A stretch of DNA of 64,000 nt from J027 sp965215855 (GTDB lineage: Bacteria > Chloroflexota > Anaerolineae > Aggregatilineales > J027). The stretch spans positions 1,488,001-1,552,000 of the forward strand of contig CBDCER010000003.1 of assembly GCA_965215855.1 (NCBI GenBank). The letters are read 5' to 3'. How positions within the stretch are numbered: the stretch's first letter is position 1; each line of letters starts with the position of its first letter. Shown here piece by piece: positions 27,131 through 35,831 of this stretch. The position numbers were made by a program, and so were the translations under genes. A model generated the notes under the pieces. That model was given only the letters and a program-made list of their open reading frames with translations, did not search any database and was not told the origin of the DNA.

Positions 27131-28342
27131 CTACTGAAATAATTCGTTGACCAGTTGTATAATATCGCCCGGAATCGGCACCAAGATTTCTTCACCACCC
27201 GGCCCGGTGCGAATGAAAACCTCTTCGCCACCGATAGAAGCGTCGCGGATATTCTCGCGTGGAATGTCCTGGGCCAGCAAGCCTATTTCGATGATTTCCG
27301 ACAAGCTCAAATCGGTGCGGATATTGACTTGAAGGCTGTCCCAGATAGCTGGTGCGTCATCAATCAGGCTGGATACACCGCCCAGCGACAGAACTCGCGT
27401 GCGGACACCCAAAATAACTTCTTGTTGGCGGGCAGCACGGTCAAAATCGCCGCCCTCGGTGGCACGGGTACGGGCATATTGTAACAGACGATCTGCGCCC
27501 AATGACTGGCAACCAGCATCAAAAGTGACATGGAGATAGCCATAACTGCCATCGGGGTATTTGGGGTCGTCAATTGGTGCAGAGGGACACACTTCAATAT
27601 CGCCAACAGCGTCAATGATCGTGACAAACGCATCGAAGTTGACCATCACATAATAATGCACCTGAATCCCCAACAGGCGTTCAACAGTCCGTTTGGCAAA
27701 TTCTGGCCCGCCACCGGGGTACTGAATTTGTTCACCCATGACGTTCGCGTTATTGATGCGTCCTGGCTCCAGGCCACCTGGATAATTCACCCATAGATCA
27801 CGCGGCAAGGAGAGCATAACACCGGTTCCCGCGACAGGATTGATGCTCAATACCATCATGGTATCAGTACGAAAGGGGCCAGCCTCACCCTGGCGCTGGT
27901 CAATGCCCATCAAGAGAATTGTGACGCGGCGTGGATCAGGGTGTGGGCCATAGTCGGGGGCAGCTTCGGTTGGTACTTCCGTTGGAGCAACCTCAGTCAC
28001 CTGGGGTGTTGTTCCCGGCTCCAGTGTGTTCAGTGGTGCATCCGGCGCCGGCGTGGAGGTAGTGGTTGGTGGGATGGCGGTAGGGTCCAAAACTGGTGGC
28101 TGATTGGCGACCTTATCTGGCAGTTTGGGTTCTTCCCAGCCTGCCAGCAATTTCGTGGTGCGCCAAATATCTACCCCTTCTTCCAGAGGCGCAATGTTAT
28201 TCAGTTCGCGGGTGCGTTCACGGGCTTGTGTATAACTAAATATACTGCCGACCGATGCCACAATAACCACAATCATCACCCAGGCCAACAATGTCCATGA
28301 TGGTAAACGCATCCGCGCCACTTCTCCCAGCAATTTATACAA
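27131..28342 (-). CDS. LCP-family (LytR-CpsA-Psr) cell-envelope protein
   Basis: A 403-residue membrane-anchored protein. After a short cytoplasmic start comes one membrane helix (about residues 14-36), then a Pro/Thr-rich linker (about 80-135) and the LCP catalytic domain (about 145-320). Marks are ILLMGIDQRQGEAGPFRTDTMMVLS, LPRDLWVNYPG, GRINNANVMG and LQYARTRATEGGDFDRAARQQ, which hold the Asp and Arg residues that bind pyrophosphate lipids. Known members attach polymers to peptidoglycan or to other wall components. It starts with TTG, with AGGAG five bases upstream. Presence of a single such protein says the cell has a wall polymer to anchor. Confidence 0.9.
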   Translation of the reverse strand: MYKLLGEVARMRLPSWTLLAWVMIVVIVASVGSIFSYTQARERTRELNNIAPLEEGVDIWRTTKLLAGWEEPKLPDKVANQPPVLDPTAIPPTTTSTPAPDAPLNTLEPGTTPQVTEVAPTEVPTEAAPDYGPHPDPRRVTILLMGIDQRQGEAGPFRTDTMMVLSINPVAGTGVMLSLPRDLWVNYPGGLEPGRINNANVMGEQIQYPGGGPEFAKRTVERLLGIQVHYYVMVNFDAFVTIIDAVGDIEVCPSAPIDDPKYPDGSYGYLHVTFDAGCQSLGADRLLQYARTRATEGGDFDRAARQQEVILGVRTRVLSLGGVSSLIDDAPAIWDSLQVNIRTDLSLSEIIEIGLLAQDIPRENIRDASIGGEEVFIRTGPGGEEILVPIPGDIIQLVNELFQ

Positions 28343-28354
28343 CAGCTCCTATTA

Positions 28355-28385
28355 TAACAAAACGCCCCCCGCAAACAGGAGGGCG
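28355..28385 (-). terminator. intrinsic terminator, now separated from its gene
   Basis: On the minus strand a CG-rich hairpin (arms 28378-28385 and 28363-28370) is followed by GTTTTGTT. It would end transcripts coming from the M24 peptidase gene (29640-30869). An ISAs1 element has been inserted between that gene and this terminator. Confidence 0.7.
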
Positions 28386-28387
28386 GT

Positions 28388-28397
28388 ATCTTATCGC
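28388..28397 (+). repeat. target-site duplication of ISAs1 element (left copy)
   Basis: ATCTTATCGC immediately before the left inverted repeat. The identical ten bases follow the right end at 29617-29626. Ten-base or eight-base duplications are usual for this family. Confidence 0.9.
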
Positions 28398-29616
28398 TAG
28401 GGCGATCGCATATGGAATCTTAATCCTTAATGAAGGAAAATGGTAGCCAAAAAGGTGCTGCCATGTTTTCTGAAACCAGTATCATGTCCTACTTTTCGGA
28501 TCTGGAAGACCCACGAACAGGAGTGAATATCACGCATCCGCTGGTCAATATCGTAACGATATCTATCTTAGCGGTAATCTGTGGGGCTGATGGATGGACA
28601 GATGTAGAACGTTATGGAAAAGCCAAGCAAGAATGGTTAGGTGGTTTTCTAGATTTGGAGAAGGGCATTCCCTCGCATGACACCTTTGGGCGCTTTTTCC
28701 GCTGGCTGGATGAAAGCGCATTCCAAGCAAGTTTTGTGAAATGGACAGCCAGTTTGTGCAAACGTAGTCAGGAACAACTGGTGGCCGTGGATGGTAAGAA
28801 ACTGCGACGGAGTCAGGATCGCCGCAAGGGTCGGGAAGGTATTTGGATGGTGAGTGCCTGGGTCAGTGAGAACCGGCTAGTGCTGGGACAAAAGAAGGTC
28901 AATGACAAATCCAATGAAATCACCGCCATCCCGGCGCTATTGGCTCAACTGGACATCACGGGCTGTGTGGTTACATTGGACGCGCTCAACACCCAAACCG
29001 AGATTGCCGAGCAAATTGTCGAGGCGCAAGCTGACTATATTCTGGCGGTGAAAAAGAACCAGGGAACCCTGTATGAAGACTTGCAGATGCTATTCGAGGG
29101 GTTTGAGTTTGAGCATTATCAAGATGTCGTCTATCAGACCGCCCAGCGCGAAAGCACCGGCCATGATCGTCAGGAGTTTCGGCAAGTCTGGATCGTCTCT
29201 GAACCTGAACATCGTCATTACTTACGGCGGGGTTTGGCCTGGAAAAAATTGAACACGCTCGTCAAATTAGTGACAGTCCGCGTTACGCCGCAGAAAACTG
29301 AGACCTCAGACCGATATTTCATCAGCAGTTGGCAAGCAGCTGCTCAAGATTTCTTGGAAGCCATTCGTGAGCATTGGCAAATTGAGAATGGCTTACACTG
29401 GGTTCTCGACATTGCCTTTCGTGAAGATGAATCGCGTATTCGCAAAGATCATGGGCCACAAAACATGGCTGTTCTTCGCCATCTAGCCCTAAACTTGCTC
29501 AAACAAGAAACCTCGGTTAACGTCGGCATTGCCGCCAAACGCAAAATGGCAGGCTGGGATAATGATTATTTACGCAAAGTTGTCTGTCCCTAAAGACTTC
29601 ATATGCGATTGCCCTA
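28398..29616 (+). mobile_element. complete ISAs1-family insertion sequence
   Basis: A 1219-base element with imperfect inverted repeats of about 24 bases: TAGGGCGATCGCATATG at the left, and at the right the complement of TAGGGCAATCGCATATG. It is flanked by the perfect 10-base direct repeat ATCTTATCGC. It carries one intact transposase. The intact duplication and gene point to a recent insertion, and it could still be active. Confidence 0.93.
28463..29593 (+). CDS. ISAs1-family transposase
   Basis: A 376-residue DDE transposase. It starts MFSETSIMSYFSDLEDPRTG with the family's N-terminal DDE_Tnp_1_assoc domain (LVNIVTISILAVICGADGW). The DDE core includes VAVDGKKLRRS, VVTLDALNTQTEIAEQIV and the C-terminal EHWQIENGLHWVLDIAFRED, which holds the catalytic Glu. 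An upstream in-frame start at 28430 exists, but the ATG at 28463 has AAAAAGGTG before it and matches relatives. The gene is uninterrupted and fills the element. Confidence 0.94.
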   Translation: MFSETSIMSYFSDLEDPRTGVNITHPLVNIVTISILAVICGADGWTDVERYGKAKQEWLGGFLDLEKGIPSHDTFGRFFRWLDESAFQASFVKWTASLCKRSQEQLVAVDGKKLRRSQDRRKGREGIWMVSAWVSENRLVLGQKKVNDKSNEITAIPALLAQLDITGCVVTLDALNTQTEIAEQIVEAQADYILAVKKNQGTLYEDLQMLFEGFEFEHYQDVVYQTAQRESTGHDRQEFRQVWIVSEPEHRHYLRRGLAWKKLNTLVKLVTVRVTPQKTETSDRYFISSWQAAAQDFLEAIREHWQIENGLHWVLDIAFREDESRIRKDHGPQNMAVLRHLALNLLKQETSVNVGIAAKRKMAGWDNDYLRKVVCP

Positions 29617-29639
29617 ATCTTATCGCTTACCTGACACCA

Positions 29640-30869
29640 CTACTCGCTCAACGGAATGACTAGGTCATAGGTACAGTCGGTGATGTTGTGCATTTCGCCA
29701 TTGGCATCCAGATAGACGGTGTCTTCAATACGAACGCCCCAGCCTCTATCGGGATAGTATAAGCCTGGCTCAATAGTGACGACGTCACCGGCTTCAAATA
29801 TCACTTCTTTGTTGAATGTACTGATGCTCGGTGCTTCGTGGACATCCAGGCCCAGCCCATGCCCCAAACTATGCACATAGCCCTCTTGCGTACCAGGATG
29901 CGAGGTCGGGGTGGGGTGGCCGTGCTGCTCAAAAATATCGCAGACTAGTTCTTGCAATTTATAGGTTGGCTCACCCAATGTGAACGCTTCCAGTGATTGT
30001 AGGTGGGCGTGCAACACCAGCCGGTGCGCTTCCTCAACCTCTGGAGAGGCTTTCCCCAAGCACCAGGTACGGGTCGAATCATGATAGTAGCCGCCGCCAA
30101 TAGGACGTGGGAACAAATCGAAGATGATGCTTTGCCCGACTTTGAGCGGTTCATCATCCTCGCCTCGGCTGTGCGGCACACCGGCATCGCGCCCCTGTGC
30201 AAAGATCATGCCAGAATCATCTTCCATGCCGCGCTTCATGAGTTCAACACGCACGAATCGCTTGACATCGCCAATTGTGACTGGATTGCCTTCGCCATTC
30301 ACCACATCGTCGCCATCCGCCCGCATACTACTGAGCCAGTCCCAGGTTGCCTGCAACACCTGGCTGGTCTTCTGGCCTGATTCGCGGATTTTAGCTAGTT
30401 CACCGGCATCTTTGGTGCGGCGAGCGACTGCAAAAATGTTAATGTCCTCATCCTCGACGATTTCTACCCGATCTCCGAAATTACGCTGAAACTCATTCAG
30501 AAATTTCCAGGTTCCCATGACACTATTCGTTCCATAAAATGCCACACGGCCTGAAATATCGAACTTGTCCAGGATGTTCCGATAGTATTCGCGGCGGACG
30601 GCTGCTTGATCACCGGTATGATCCTTGACGATCTGGGCCAGATTGAAGTCGTTGTTGGTGTAGACCGTCAAGCCGCTTTTCTTGGCCTCATCCACTTCCA
30701 TGCCATTGGCAATCATCACCGGGTCGTGGCCGCGTTTTTTAATGACAGTGGCACTGGCATGAGCGCCATTGGTGATATAGTTGCGATCTGTATCGTGATT
30801 TTCGGTTCCCAGGATGATGAACGCATCAATACCGCGTTCTTCCATCAGGCGATCCAGGTCAGACTTCAT
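29640..30869 (-). CDS. M24-family metallopeptidase (Xaa-Pro peptidase-like)
   Basis: A 409-residue pita-bread-fold enzyme. The N-terminal creatinase domain is at about 1-170 and the catalytic domain at about 175-409. Metal ligands are two Asp (IIFDLFPRP and YYHDSTRTW), one His (HSLGHGLGLDVHE) and two Glu (VVTIEPGLY and GVRIEDTVYL). This set fits a two-metal aminopeptidase P or prolidase. The ATG at 30869 has AAGGAAAGGATATTTCG upstream. It is followed by a small membrane-protein-gene arrangement upstream, and its terminator is now 1.2 kb away because of the ISAs1 insertion. Confidence 0.88.
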   Translation of the reverse strand: MKSDLDRLMEERGIDAFIILGTENHDTDRNYITNGAHASATVIKKRGHDPVMIANGMEVDEAKKSGLTVYTNNDFNLAQIVKDHTGDQAAVRREYYRNILDKFDISGRVAFYGTNSVMGTWKFLNEFQRNFGDRVEIVEDEDINIFAVARRTKDAGELAKIRESGQKTSQVLQATWDWLSSMRADGDDVVNGEGNPVTIGDVKRFVRVELMKRGMEDDSGMIFAQGRDAGVPHSRGEDDEPLKVGQSIIFDLFPRPIGGGYYHDSTRTWCLGKASPEVEEAHRLVLHAHLQSLEAFTLGEPTYKLQELVCDIFEQHGHPTPTSHPGTQEGYVHSLGHGLGLDVHEAPSISTFNKEVIFEAGDVVTIEPGLYYPDRGWGVRIEDTVYLDANGEMHNITDCTYDLVIPLSE

Positions 30870-30888
30870 CGAAATATCCTTTCCTTAA

Positions 30889-31278
30889 TCAGTATTCTCT
30901 CAAACTATCATAGTGTTCACGCAGGCGCAGAAAGCCCTCAATCACAATGATTGCCAGCGCCAGCAAAAGGGCAATCGGCCAATTCAATACACGCGGAATC
31001 TGGAGCCATGCACAAGTAGTGGCATAAAGCCCTGCCCACAGACCCTCGCGCAAGATCACCGAGTCAGGCGTGACTTCGCTTACAAAGCGTCGGTTGAGCA
31101 GGCGCAAGAATGGCAAACTGGTGCCTGTCACAGCGATATAAAATAGTACAAAAAACATCCAGCGTGGTCCCGGTGTCGGCAAGATATTTTGTATCAAAAA
31201 ATACAATCCACCCCACCCGACCAAGAACATCACTCCGGCGGCAAAATTCAACCCATATTGATGTTGTTGTTCAGACAT
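30889..31278 (-). CDS. small membrane protein of unknown family
   Basis: A 129-residue protein with about four hydrophobic segments (near residues 10-30, 38-58, 79-93 and 97-113) and a charged C-terminus rich in Arg and Glu. I do not recognise a family. The frame is open to 31329, but the ATG at 31278 follows a consensus TATAAT by only seven bases, so the message may start at the ATG itself with no leader. It lies just upstream of the M24 peptidase gene, 20 bases apart, probably cotranscribed, and is divergent from a soluble unknown gene. Confidence 0.6.
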   Translation of the reverse strand: MSEQQHQYGLNFAAGVMFLVGWGGLYFLIQNILPTPGPRWMFFVLFYIAVTGTSLPFLRLLNRRFVSEVTPDSVILREGLWAGLYATTCAWLQIPRVLNWPIALLLALAIIVIEGFLRLREHYDSLREY

Positions 31279-31372
31279 GGGCTGAATTATAGCAGTAGCT
31301 TCTAAAATGGTGTATGATAGGCGCGGCAAAAAGGATCAAAAAAGCAAGAATTCGATAAAACAGGAAGTACGG

Positions 31373-31780
31373 ATGTCAACAAACGCAACCACCTGGTTTT
31401 ATGCTGAACCGGAAACAGGTCGCCCATATATGATTGGTGAACGCCTGATCCAGACTTTTTGGGCTAACCGCCTCATGGATCTCTATCTCGAGTGTGTGCA
31501 GGCCGAGCCGCCCTATCAAGCGGTGGGACAATGGCGCGATCAGTCGATGGAGATGGAATGGGAAGTTAAGCAATACTTCCGGCTTCGCACCAGCCGTGAA
31601 AATCGTGAGCTGATGGCGGTTTGTTCTGAGATTCTGGGTTTTCGCCCAACAGTGTCCTACAGCGATAGCGACGGCCATTATGTCACGGAATGGTATTTGG
31701 GCAAAGATGAGGCCCGTGCCCGCATTCAGGAGATCCAGGGCAACCCGGTTTATACCAATGTGCAAAAGAAATACAATTAA
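31373..31780 (+). CDS. conserved-looking soluble protein of unknown function
   Basis: A 135-residue protein, acidic, rich in Trp, Tyr and Glu (WFYAEPETGRPYMIGERLIQ, WEVKQYFRLRTSREN, HYVTEWYLGKDEARARIQEI). No signal peptide or membrane segment is present, and no family is recognised. The frame reaches 31307 upstream, but AGGAAGTACGG is well placed before the ATG at 31373. The amino acid balance and codon use look like real coding sequence. A second unknown gene follows 132 bases later on the same strand. Confidence 0.65.
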   Translation: MSTNATTWFYAEPETGRPYMIGERLIQTFWANRLMDLYLECVQAEPPYQAVGQWRDQSMEMEWEVKQYFRLRTSRENRELMAVCSEILGFRPTVSYSDSDGHYVTEWYLGKDEARARIQEIQGNPVYTNVQKKYN

Positions 31781-31912
31781 ATCGTAGCGTTTTTCATCTT
31801 TTATTGCAGAATCATGGACGGTATGGCTCTATGTTGAGTGCTGCCGTCCTATCAGCCTCTTTCGCCCACGCCAATTACGTTTTGCCCACGATCATCAGGA
31901 GCAATCAACACA

Positions 31913-32476
31913 ATGACACTGGATATTAAGCGGGAGCTTCGCATTCTGGAAGCGATGGTTTCCCATCTAACACCATATCTATATGAAGATGAATTGTTCG
32001 GCCACATTGATAGTCAGTTGCCCAAACTGACGATTGGTGGCCTGTTGATGCGCCTGCATCGCCTGGAAGGGCTGGATTTGCCAGGTGACCAACGCGCTCA
32101 GGTGGAAGAAGCTCGCCAACATTTTGAAGCCACGCGCTATGAATGGTTAACACATTATAAGGCCAAGTTAGAGCAGGAAATCAACGCCCGTATCAACAGT
32201 ATTCGCTGGTATCTGGATGACTGTGTCAGCGAACCCGCAACCTGCGACGGTGGCTGGCCGAACGAAGCTGAAAAACGCACGATGCTGGCCCATCTGCAGA
32301 CAGAGGCCGACGCGCAGAAAACCCTCACTACAACGCTACGGAGTAAAATTGCTGATTTAGATGCCCGAATGCGGCGTCATTGCCGCCAGGAAGAATTTTT
32401 CTGGGACGAGGCATTACAGGTCGCTTATCCACGCGAGGAGTTCTGGTGGCTGTATTGCCGTCCGGGTCGAGAATAA
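31913..32476 (+). CDS. helical protein of unknown function
   Basis: A 187-residue, mostly alpha-helical soluble protein with long charged stretches likely to form coiled coils (about 60-110 and 125-165). Two Cys are in DCVSEPATCDG, one in RHCRQ and one near the C-terminus in YCRPGRE. It is also rich in Trp near the end (EEFFWDEALQVAYPREEFWW). The start at 31913 is chosen because AGGAG lies ten bases upstream; the frame itself is open from 31838. I do not recognise it. It is convergent with the gene for a secreted glycosidase-like protein. Confidence 0.6.
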   Translation: MTLDIKRELRILEAMVSHLTPYLYEDELFGHIDSQLPKLTIGGLLMRLHRLEGLDLPGDQRAQVEEARQHFEATRYEWLTHYKAKLEQEINARINSIRWYLDDCVSEPATCDGGWPNEAEKRTMLAHLQTEADAQKTLTTTLRSKIADLDARMRRHCRQEEFFWDEALQVAYPREEFWWLYCRPGRE

Positions 32477-32525
32477 GAACGGAGGGCACAAACCCTCCGC
32501 ATCGCCTCAATGGTTCGTCGCCTCG

Positions 32526-33908
32526 TCAGTAACAAGCTGCATACGACTCACTGATAATGACATAGCCGCGTACATTGCGTGACACCAGGCTGCCTGCGAT
32601 AGTCGTCTGGACGTTGATATAGACGACATACAACCCTGGTACAAGCCCAGTCGTATCGGCAAACACCGTGACCGTATCGCCATCTTCGGCAATTGGCGGT
32701 GACACATCCACCTGTGGCCCAGAGAAAGATTGAGCTGGTTCTACCGAAGCGATAAATGAGCCTGGATAGCCAGTATTGACGATTTCAAATTGCCCTATCT
32801 GCACGACGCCTGGACATGTCACGCCCACTTCGACCGTCATCTCATCGGCTACCAACGTCATTTCGGGGATTTCGCGAGCGACGCGCCGTGGCATGGCCGC
32901 CACCCGGTCAAAGGCGATGGTGCGTTGCCCTTGCGCTGATAGCAACGCAAACCACCGCATATGGCTGCATCTCGGCAACGTTTCCAGGCCGAACTGTGAC
33001 CAGTTCAGATTCCACAAAAACATTGGACCGGCCCAGGCCCAGTTGCGGTCTGCAAAATCGAAAGCCCGCACGATGTAATCCCCTTGAGTTTGTCCATCGA
33101 CCTGCATCCAGGCAAACTCACGGAAATTAGGATCACCTGGGGGGCACAATACGCCATCTTCGGTTGGATTGCGGAGCCAACCAAACTCTGTTAGCCAAAT
33201 TGGTTTGCTGCCTAGGCCGAAACGGACCATCATGTTGCGAATCAATTCTACGCGGCGAAAGTTAAAATTGTCAGGAGCGGGTGCTTGTTCAGGGGGCGCA
33301 TTAAACCCATAGGGATGATAACCAAATACATCAAAATAATCACCCGCCCCATTTTCGAACATCACGCGGGCGAAGTCTAAATCGCTGATGGCTCGGCCAT
33401 CGCCAGTGGTAGGGGCAGGTGCTAACCCGGCTGATACGACAGTCACATGGGGGGCAACGGCCTTGATTTCGGTATAGGCCACGCGCAACATCTGGGTGTA
33501 TTGCCAGGCATCTGGCCCTTGCGGCCATTCGATTCGCAGATTGGGTTCGTTATGTACTTCAATCGCGTCTACACCCATCGCCACCACTTGTTGTGTGCGG
33601 CTGCGGACATCACGGCGAAATTGATCCCAATTGCTCGGCCAGCCAAAATCCATGCGGAACAGCGTTTTGTACTGCGAGAATCCCTGTACCTGAAACGGCT
33701 CGTAGACTTTGACCCAATCCATACTCAGTTGATCAACCATCCAGGCTCCATCGGCATAGGGTGCAACGTGAATCCCATAGCCCAAATGGGGGCGCGGCAA
33801 ATCATTAGTGATTTTGGCTGGGGGAACTGGCTGTTCAGCAGTAACGGGAATAAAGCCAGTAAAAAGCATGACCAACGAGACCAGTATAAAGAGAATTCGC
33901 TTGCCCAT
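32526..33908 (-). CDS. secreted clan GH-A glycoside hydrolase-like protein
   Basis: A 460-residue exported protein with a signal peptide (residues 1-24, core ILFILVSLVMLFTGFIP). A TIM-barrel domain (about 35-345) follows. The acid/base motif VHNEPN has Glu121, the candidate nucleophile is Glu241 in WLTEFGW, and GYHPYGF is a substrate-site loop. These are marks of clan GH-A families such as GH5, GH39 and GH53. The last 110 residues look like an immunoglobulin-type beta domain (VEVGVTCPGVVQIGQFEIV, DTTGLVPGLYVVYINV). It probably acts on plant or microbial polysaccharide outside the membrane. The ATG at 33908 has GAGGG upstream; an earlier in-frame start at 33926 lacks one. Confidence 0.72.
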   Translation of the reverse strand: MGKRILFILVSLVMLFTGFIPVTAEQPVPPAKITNDLPRPHLGYGIHVAPYADGAWMVDQLSMDWVKVYEPFQVQGFSQYKTLFRMDFGWPSNWDQFRRDVRSRTQQVVAMGVDAIEVHNEPNLRIEWPQGPDAWQYTQMLRVAYTEIKAVAPHVTVVSAGLAPAPTTGDGRAISDLDFARVMFENGAGDYFDVFGYHPYGFNAPPEQAPAPDNFNFRRVELIRNMMVRFGLGSKPIWLTEFGWLRNPTEDGVLCPPGDPNFREFAWMQVDGQTQGDYIVRAFDFADRNWAWAGPMFLWNLNWSQFGLETLPRCSHMRWFALLSAQGQRTIAFDRVAAMPRRVAREIPEMTLVADEMTVEVGVTCPGVVQIGQFEIVNTGYPGSFIASVEPAQSFSGPQVDVSPPIAEDGDTVTVFADTTGLVPGLYVVYINVQTTIAGSLVSRNVRGYVIISESYAACY

Positions 33909-34034
33909 TTTGGCGGCCCTCGACAAGAAGATACCTGAACATCTTGCGCTTCAGTCTAAAGAAAACCGTGTTGTTTTGCCAGTTCTCTCCAGGTACAATT
34001 TGGCGACAAAAATAATGAAGGGCATGTCTATTTC

Positions 34035-34859
34035 ATGAAACAAGCATTTTGGAGTCAAATTATTGATGCCGATTTTGCCGTGCCGGATGGCTATGATCTG
34101 AATGCGCTGACGGATGAATTAGTCAGCTATCTAGGAGAAACAGACCCCGAACGACGCGACAATACTGCTTTCTTGATTTTGGCGAACTGGATTGAAAAAG
34201 GGTTATACACTGCCGAGCAACTCCGCGCCCTGATCGCGACACTGATGCCTAATATGCGTGTTGGTATTGGGGAAGTGCAGACTGATAGCGTGTTGCTCCG
34301 TTCATTTTCGACATTGGTGCTGTCGGTAGTGATTTATCACGATAATACACAGCCCTTTTTGGATGAAGCCGAGGTTAGGTCGTTACTGGATGCTGCAATC
34401 AACTATCTGCTTCAGGAAAAAGACCTGCGGGGCTATGTAACAGGTATAGGCTGGATCCATAGTTGTGCCCATACGGCGGATTTACTACGTTTTCTGGCAC
34501 GTAGCCGCTATCTCAATACCCTTGATCTGGAGCGTATCCTGAATGCCATCACTGATAAGCTGACCACGCCAGTTGAGCATATATATACACATGGGGAAGA
34601 TGACCGACTGGCACATACTGCTGTCGCAGTCTTCCGGCGCGAATTATTGGCGCTGGAGTTCTTGCATGGTTGGATTAATAACCTGGTGTTGCGTGCCCGG
34701 CAACATGAAGGTCCTGGCTTTGATCCTCGGGTATATGGTTCGCGGCAGAACACCCGACATTTCCTTCGTAGTGTATACATCTATCTAGTTCAAGATCCTG
34801 TGATGGCTGTCGAAGTCTGCAAACCCACGTTGCTCGAGGCGTTGCGTAGCCTATCTTAA
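34035..34859 (+). CDS. DUF2785-type protein
   Basis: A 274-residue all-helical soluble protein that matches the pattern of DUF2785 proteins: ALTDELVSYLGETDPERRDN at the start, then RSFSTLVLSVVIYHDN, GWIHSCAHTADLL and YTHGEDDRLAHTAVAVFRR. The conserved GWxHxxAHxxDLL motif near 137-147 suggests a metal or ligand site, but no function is established for the family. No signal peptide. The start ATG at 34035 has only a weak upstream purine run. It is monocistronic. Confidence 0.75.
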   Translation: MKQAFWSQIIDADFAVPDGYDLNALTDELVSYLGETDPERRDNTAFLILANWIEKGLYTAEQLRALIATLMPNMRVGIGEVQTDSVLLRSFSTLVLSVVIYHDNTQPFLDEAEVRSLLDAAINYLLQEKDLRGYVTGIGWIHSCAHTADLLRFLARSRYLNTLDLERILNAITDKLTTPVEHIYTHGEDDRLAHTAVAVFRRELLALEFLHGWINNLVLRARQHEGPGFDPRVYGSRQNTRHFLRSVYIYLVQDPVMAVEVCKPTLLEALRSLS

Positions 34860-34917
34860 GATGGCCTTTGCTGCTTCATTCCCACTCATAGACAAATATA
34901 TCCTGGCGCTGCTTCTA

Positions 34918-34947
34918 TTGATTATGAACGAGACATCGTGCTAGAAT
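34918..34947 (+). promoter_or_regulatory. promoter of lipoprotein gene
   Basis: TTGATT (34918-34923), an 18-base spacer and TAGAAT (34942-34947). It predicts a start near 34954, 35 bases before the lipoprotein ATG. Confidence 0.5.
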
Positions 34948-34988
34948 TCTGCAACAGTATAGATAATTCCAGGAGGGGAAAATCTGCT

Positions 34989-35645
34989 ATGCGGAAACTT
35001 TTCCTGTTAAGTTTGGTCCTGATATTGGTCGCATGTAGTAATGATGATAATAGTAGCCAGGAAAATCGTGAAACTAGCCCGTCGACTACACCAGAACCCA
35101 CCAGTGTTGTCGCGAGTTTTAACGGCCCCATGCTGAATCCCACTGTTGTAGGTGATGATGATTGTGACATTTTCCCTGAAGAGGGCGAAGAGGCCGACTG
35201 TGGACTGGAAGAAAATCCCGATGTTGACGACGCCCTGCCATTGCCAATGAATGAGCAACCTGTGTTAGGTATGATGCTCAATGTGCCAGAAGGATTTGAG
35301 GTATTGGTTTTCTCTGACAATGAAGCTGTTATTGAAACCACTGATTTGGAAGCACATCCTGGTGATTTTCAAATCCTGGTGCATTGGGCCACCGCTGAGG
35401 AAGTTGAGCAATTGTTAGCGGGATACACTAACCTTGATTATTCGCAACAACACGATCAAGCAAACGCGGCGGGTACGTTGACAGGCTATACGATTCCAAA
35501 CGGAGAACTTGGGATGGTTGCCATGTGGGTAGTCGATGAAGGTCGTTATTTCGTCATGGAAGGCAGTACAGTAGCCGGGTATTGGCCGTTGTATGCGGCT
35601 ACCTTTCGGCAAATGGCGATATCTATTGCTATGCCGGATGCTTGA
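34989..35645 (+). CDS. lipoprotein of unknown function
   Basis: A 218-residue secreted lipoprotein. The signal sequence MRKLFLLSLVLILVAC ends in a clear lipobox (LVAC, lipidated Cys16). A low-complexity Asn/Asp/Ser/Thr linker (about 17-45) and an acidic Asp/Glu-rich region (about 50-85) follow. The C-terminal globular part (about 90-218) has repeats of aromatic and Gly residues. Four Cys in total fit one or two disulfides. The start is supported by AGGAGGGG ahead of the ATG at 34989; the frame extends upstream without a signal. No family recognised. Confidence 0.72.
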   Translation: MRKLFLLSLVLILVACSNDDNSSQENRETSPSTTPEPTSVVASFNGPMLNPTVVGDDDCDIFPEEGEEADCGLEENPDVDDALPLPMNEQPVLGMMLNVPEGFEVLVFSDNEAVIETTDLEAHPGDFQILVHWATAEEVEQLLAGYTNLDYSQQHDQANAAGTLTGYTIPNGELGMVAMWVVDEGRYFVMEGSTVAGYWPLYAATFRQMAISIAMPDA

Positions 35646-35676
35646 TAATTAAACTACAGATTTGAGAATCAAAAAC

Positions 35677-35705
35677 GGGACACACTGAATAGTGTCCCAT
35701 TTTTT
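35677..35705 (+). terminator. intrinsic terminator after lipoprotein gene
   Basis: GGGACAC (35677-35683) pairs with GTGTCCC (35692-35698), followed by a run of T at 35700-35705. It ends the lipoprotein transcript just before the tRNA-Gln gene on the other strand. Confidence 0.85.
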
Positions 35706-35709
35706 GTTG

Positions 35710-35781
35710 CTGGGAGACCTGGACTCGAACCAGGACCGATGGATCCAAAGTCCACTGTTCTGCCGATTAAACTATCTCCCA
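35710..35781 (-). tRNA. tRNA-Gln (anticodon UUG)
   Basis: Read on the minus strand it has a 7-bp acceptor TGGGAGA / TCTCCCA. The D-arm is TAGTTTAATCGGCAGAACA. The anticodon arm has loop CTTTGGA (anticodon TTG), and the T-arm is CCTGGTTCGAGTCCAGG. CCA is not encoded (the next bases are CAA). It decodes CAA and CAG. It is next to the insertion-sequence island at 35.8-39.6 kb. Confidence 0.93.
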
Positions 35782-35831
35782 ATGGACGCTTCTTATTCTA
35801 AGGGGTTCCCGGATAAAATTCAAGGCTGCGC

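Noticed and set aside
34989..35645. Lipoprotein gene starting at 34938
   Set aside because: That start puts 17 hydrophilic residues before the signal sequence and ignores the strong AGGAGGGG site before 34989.
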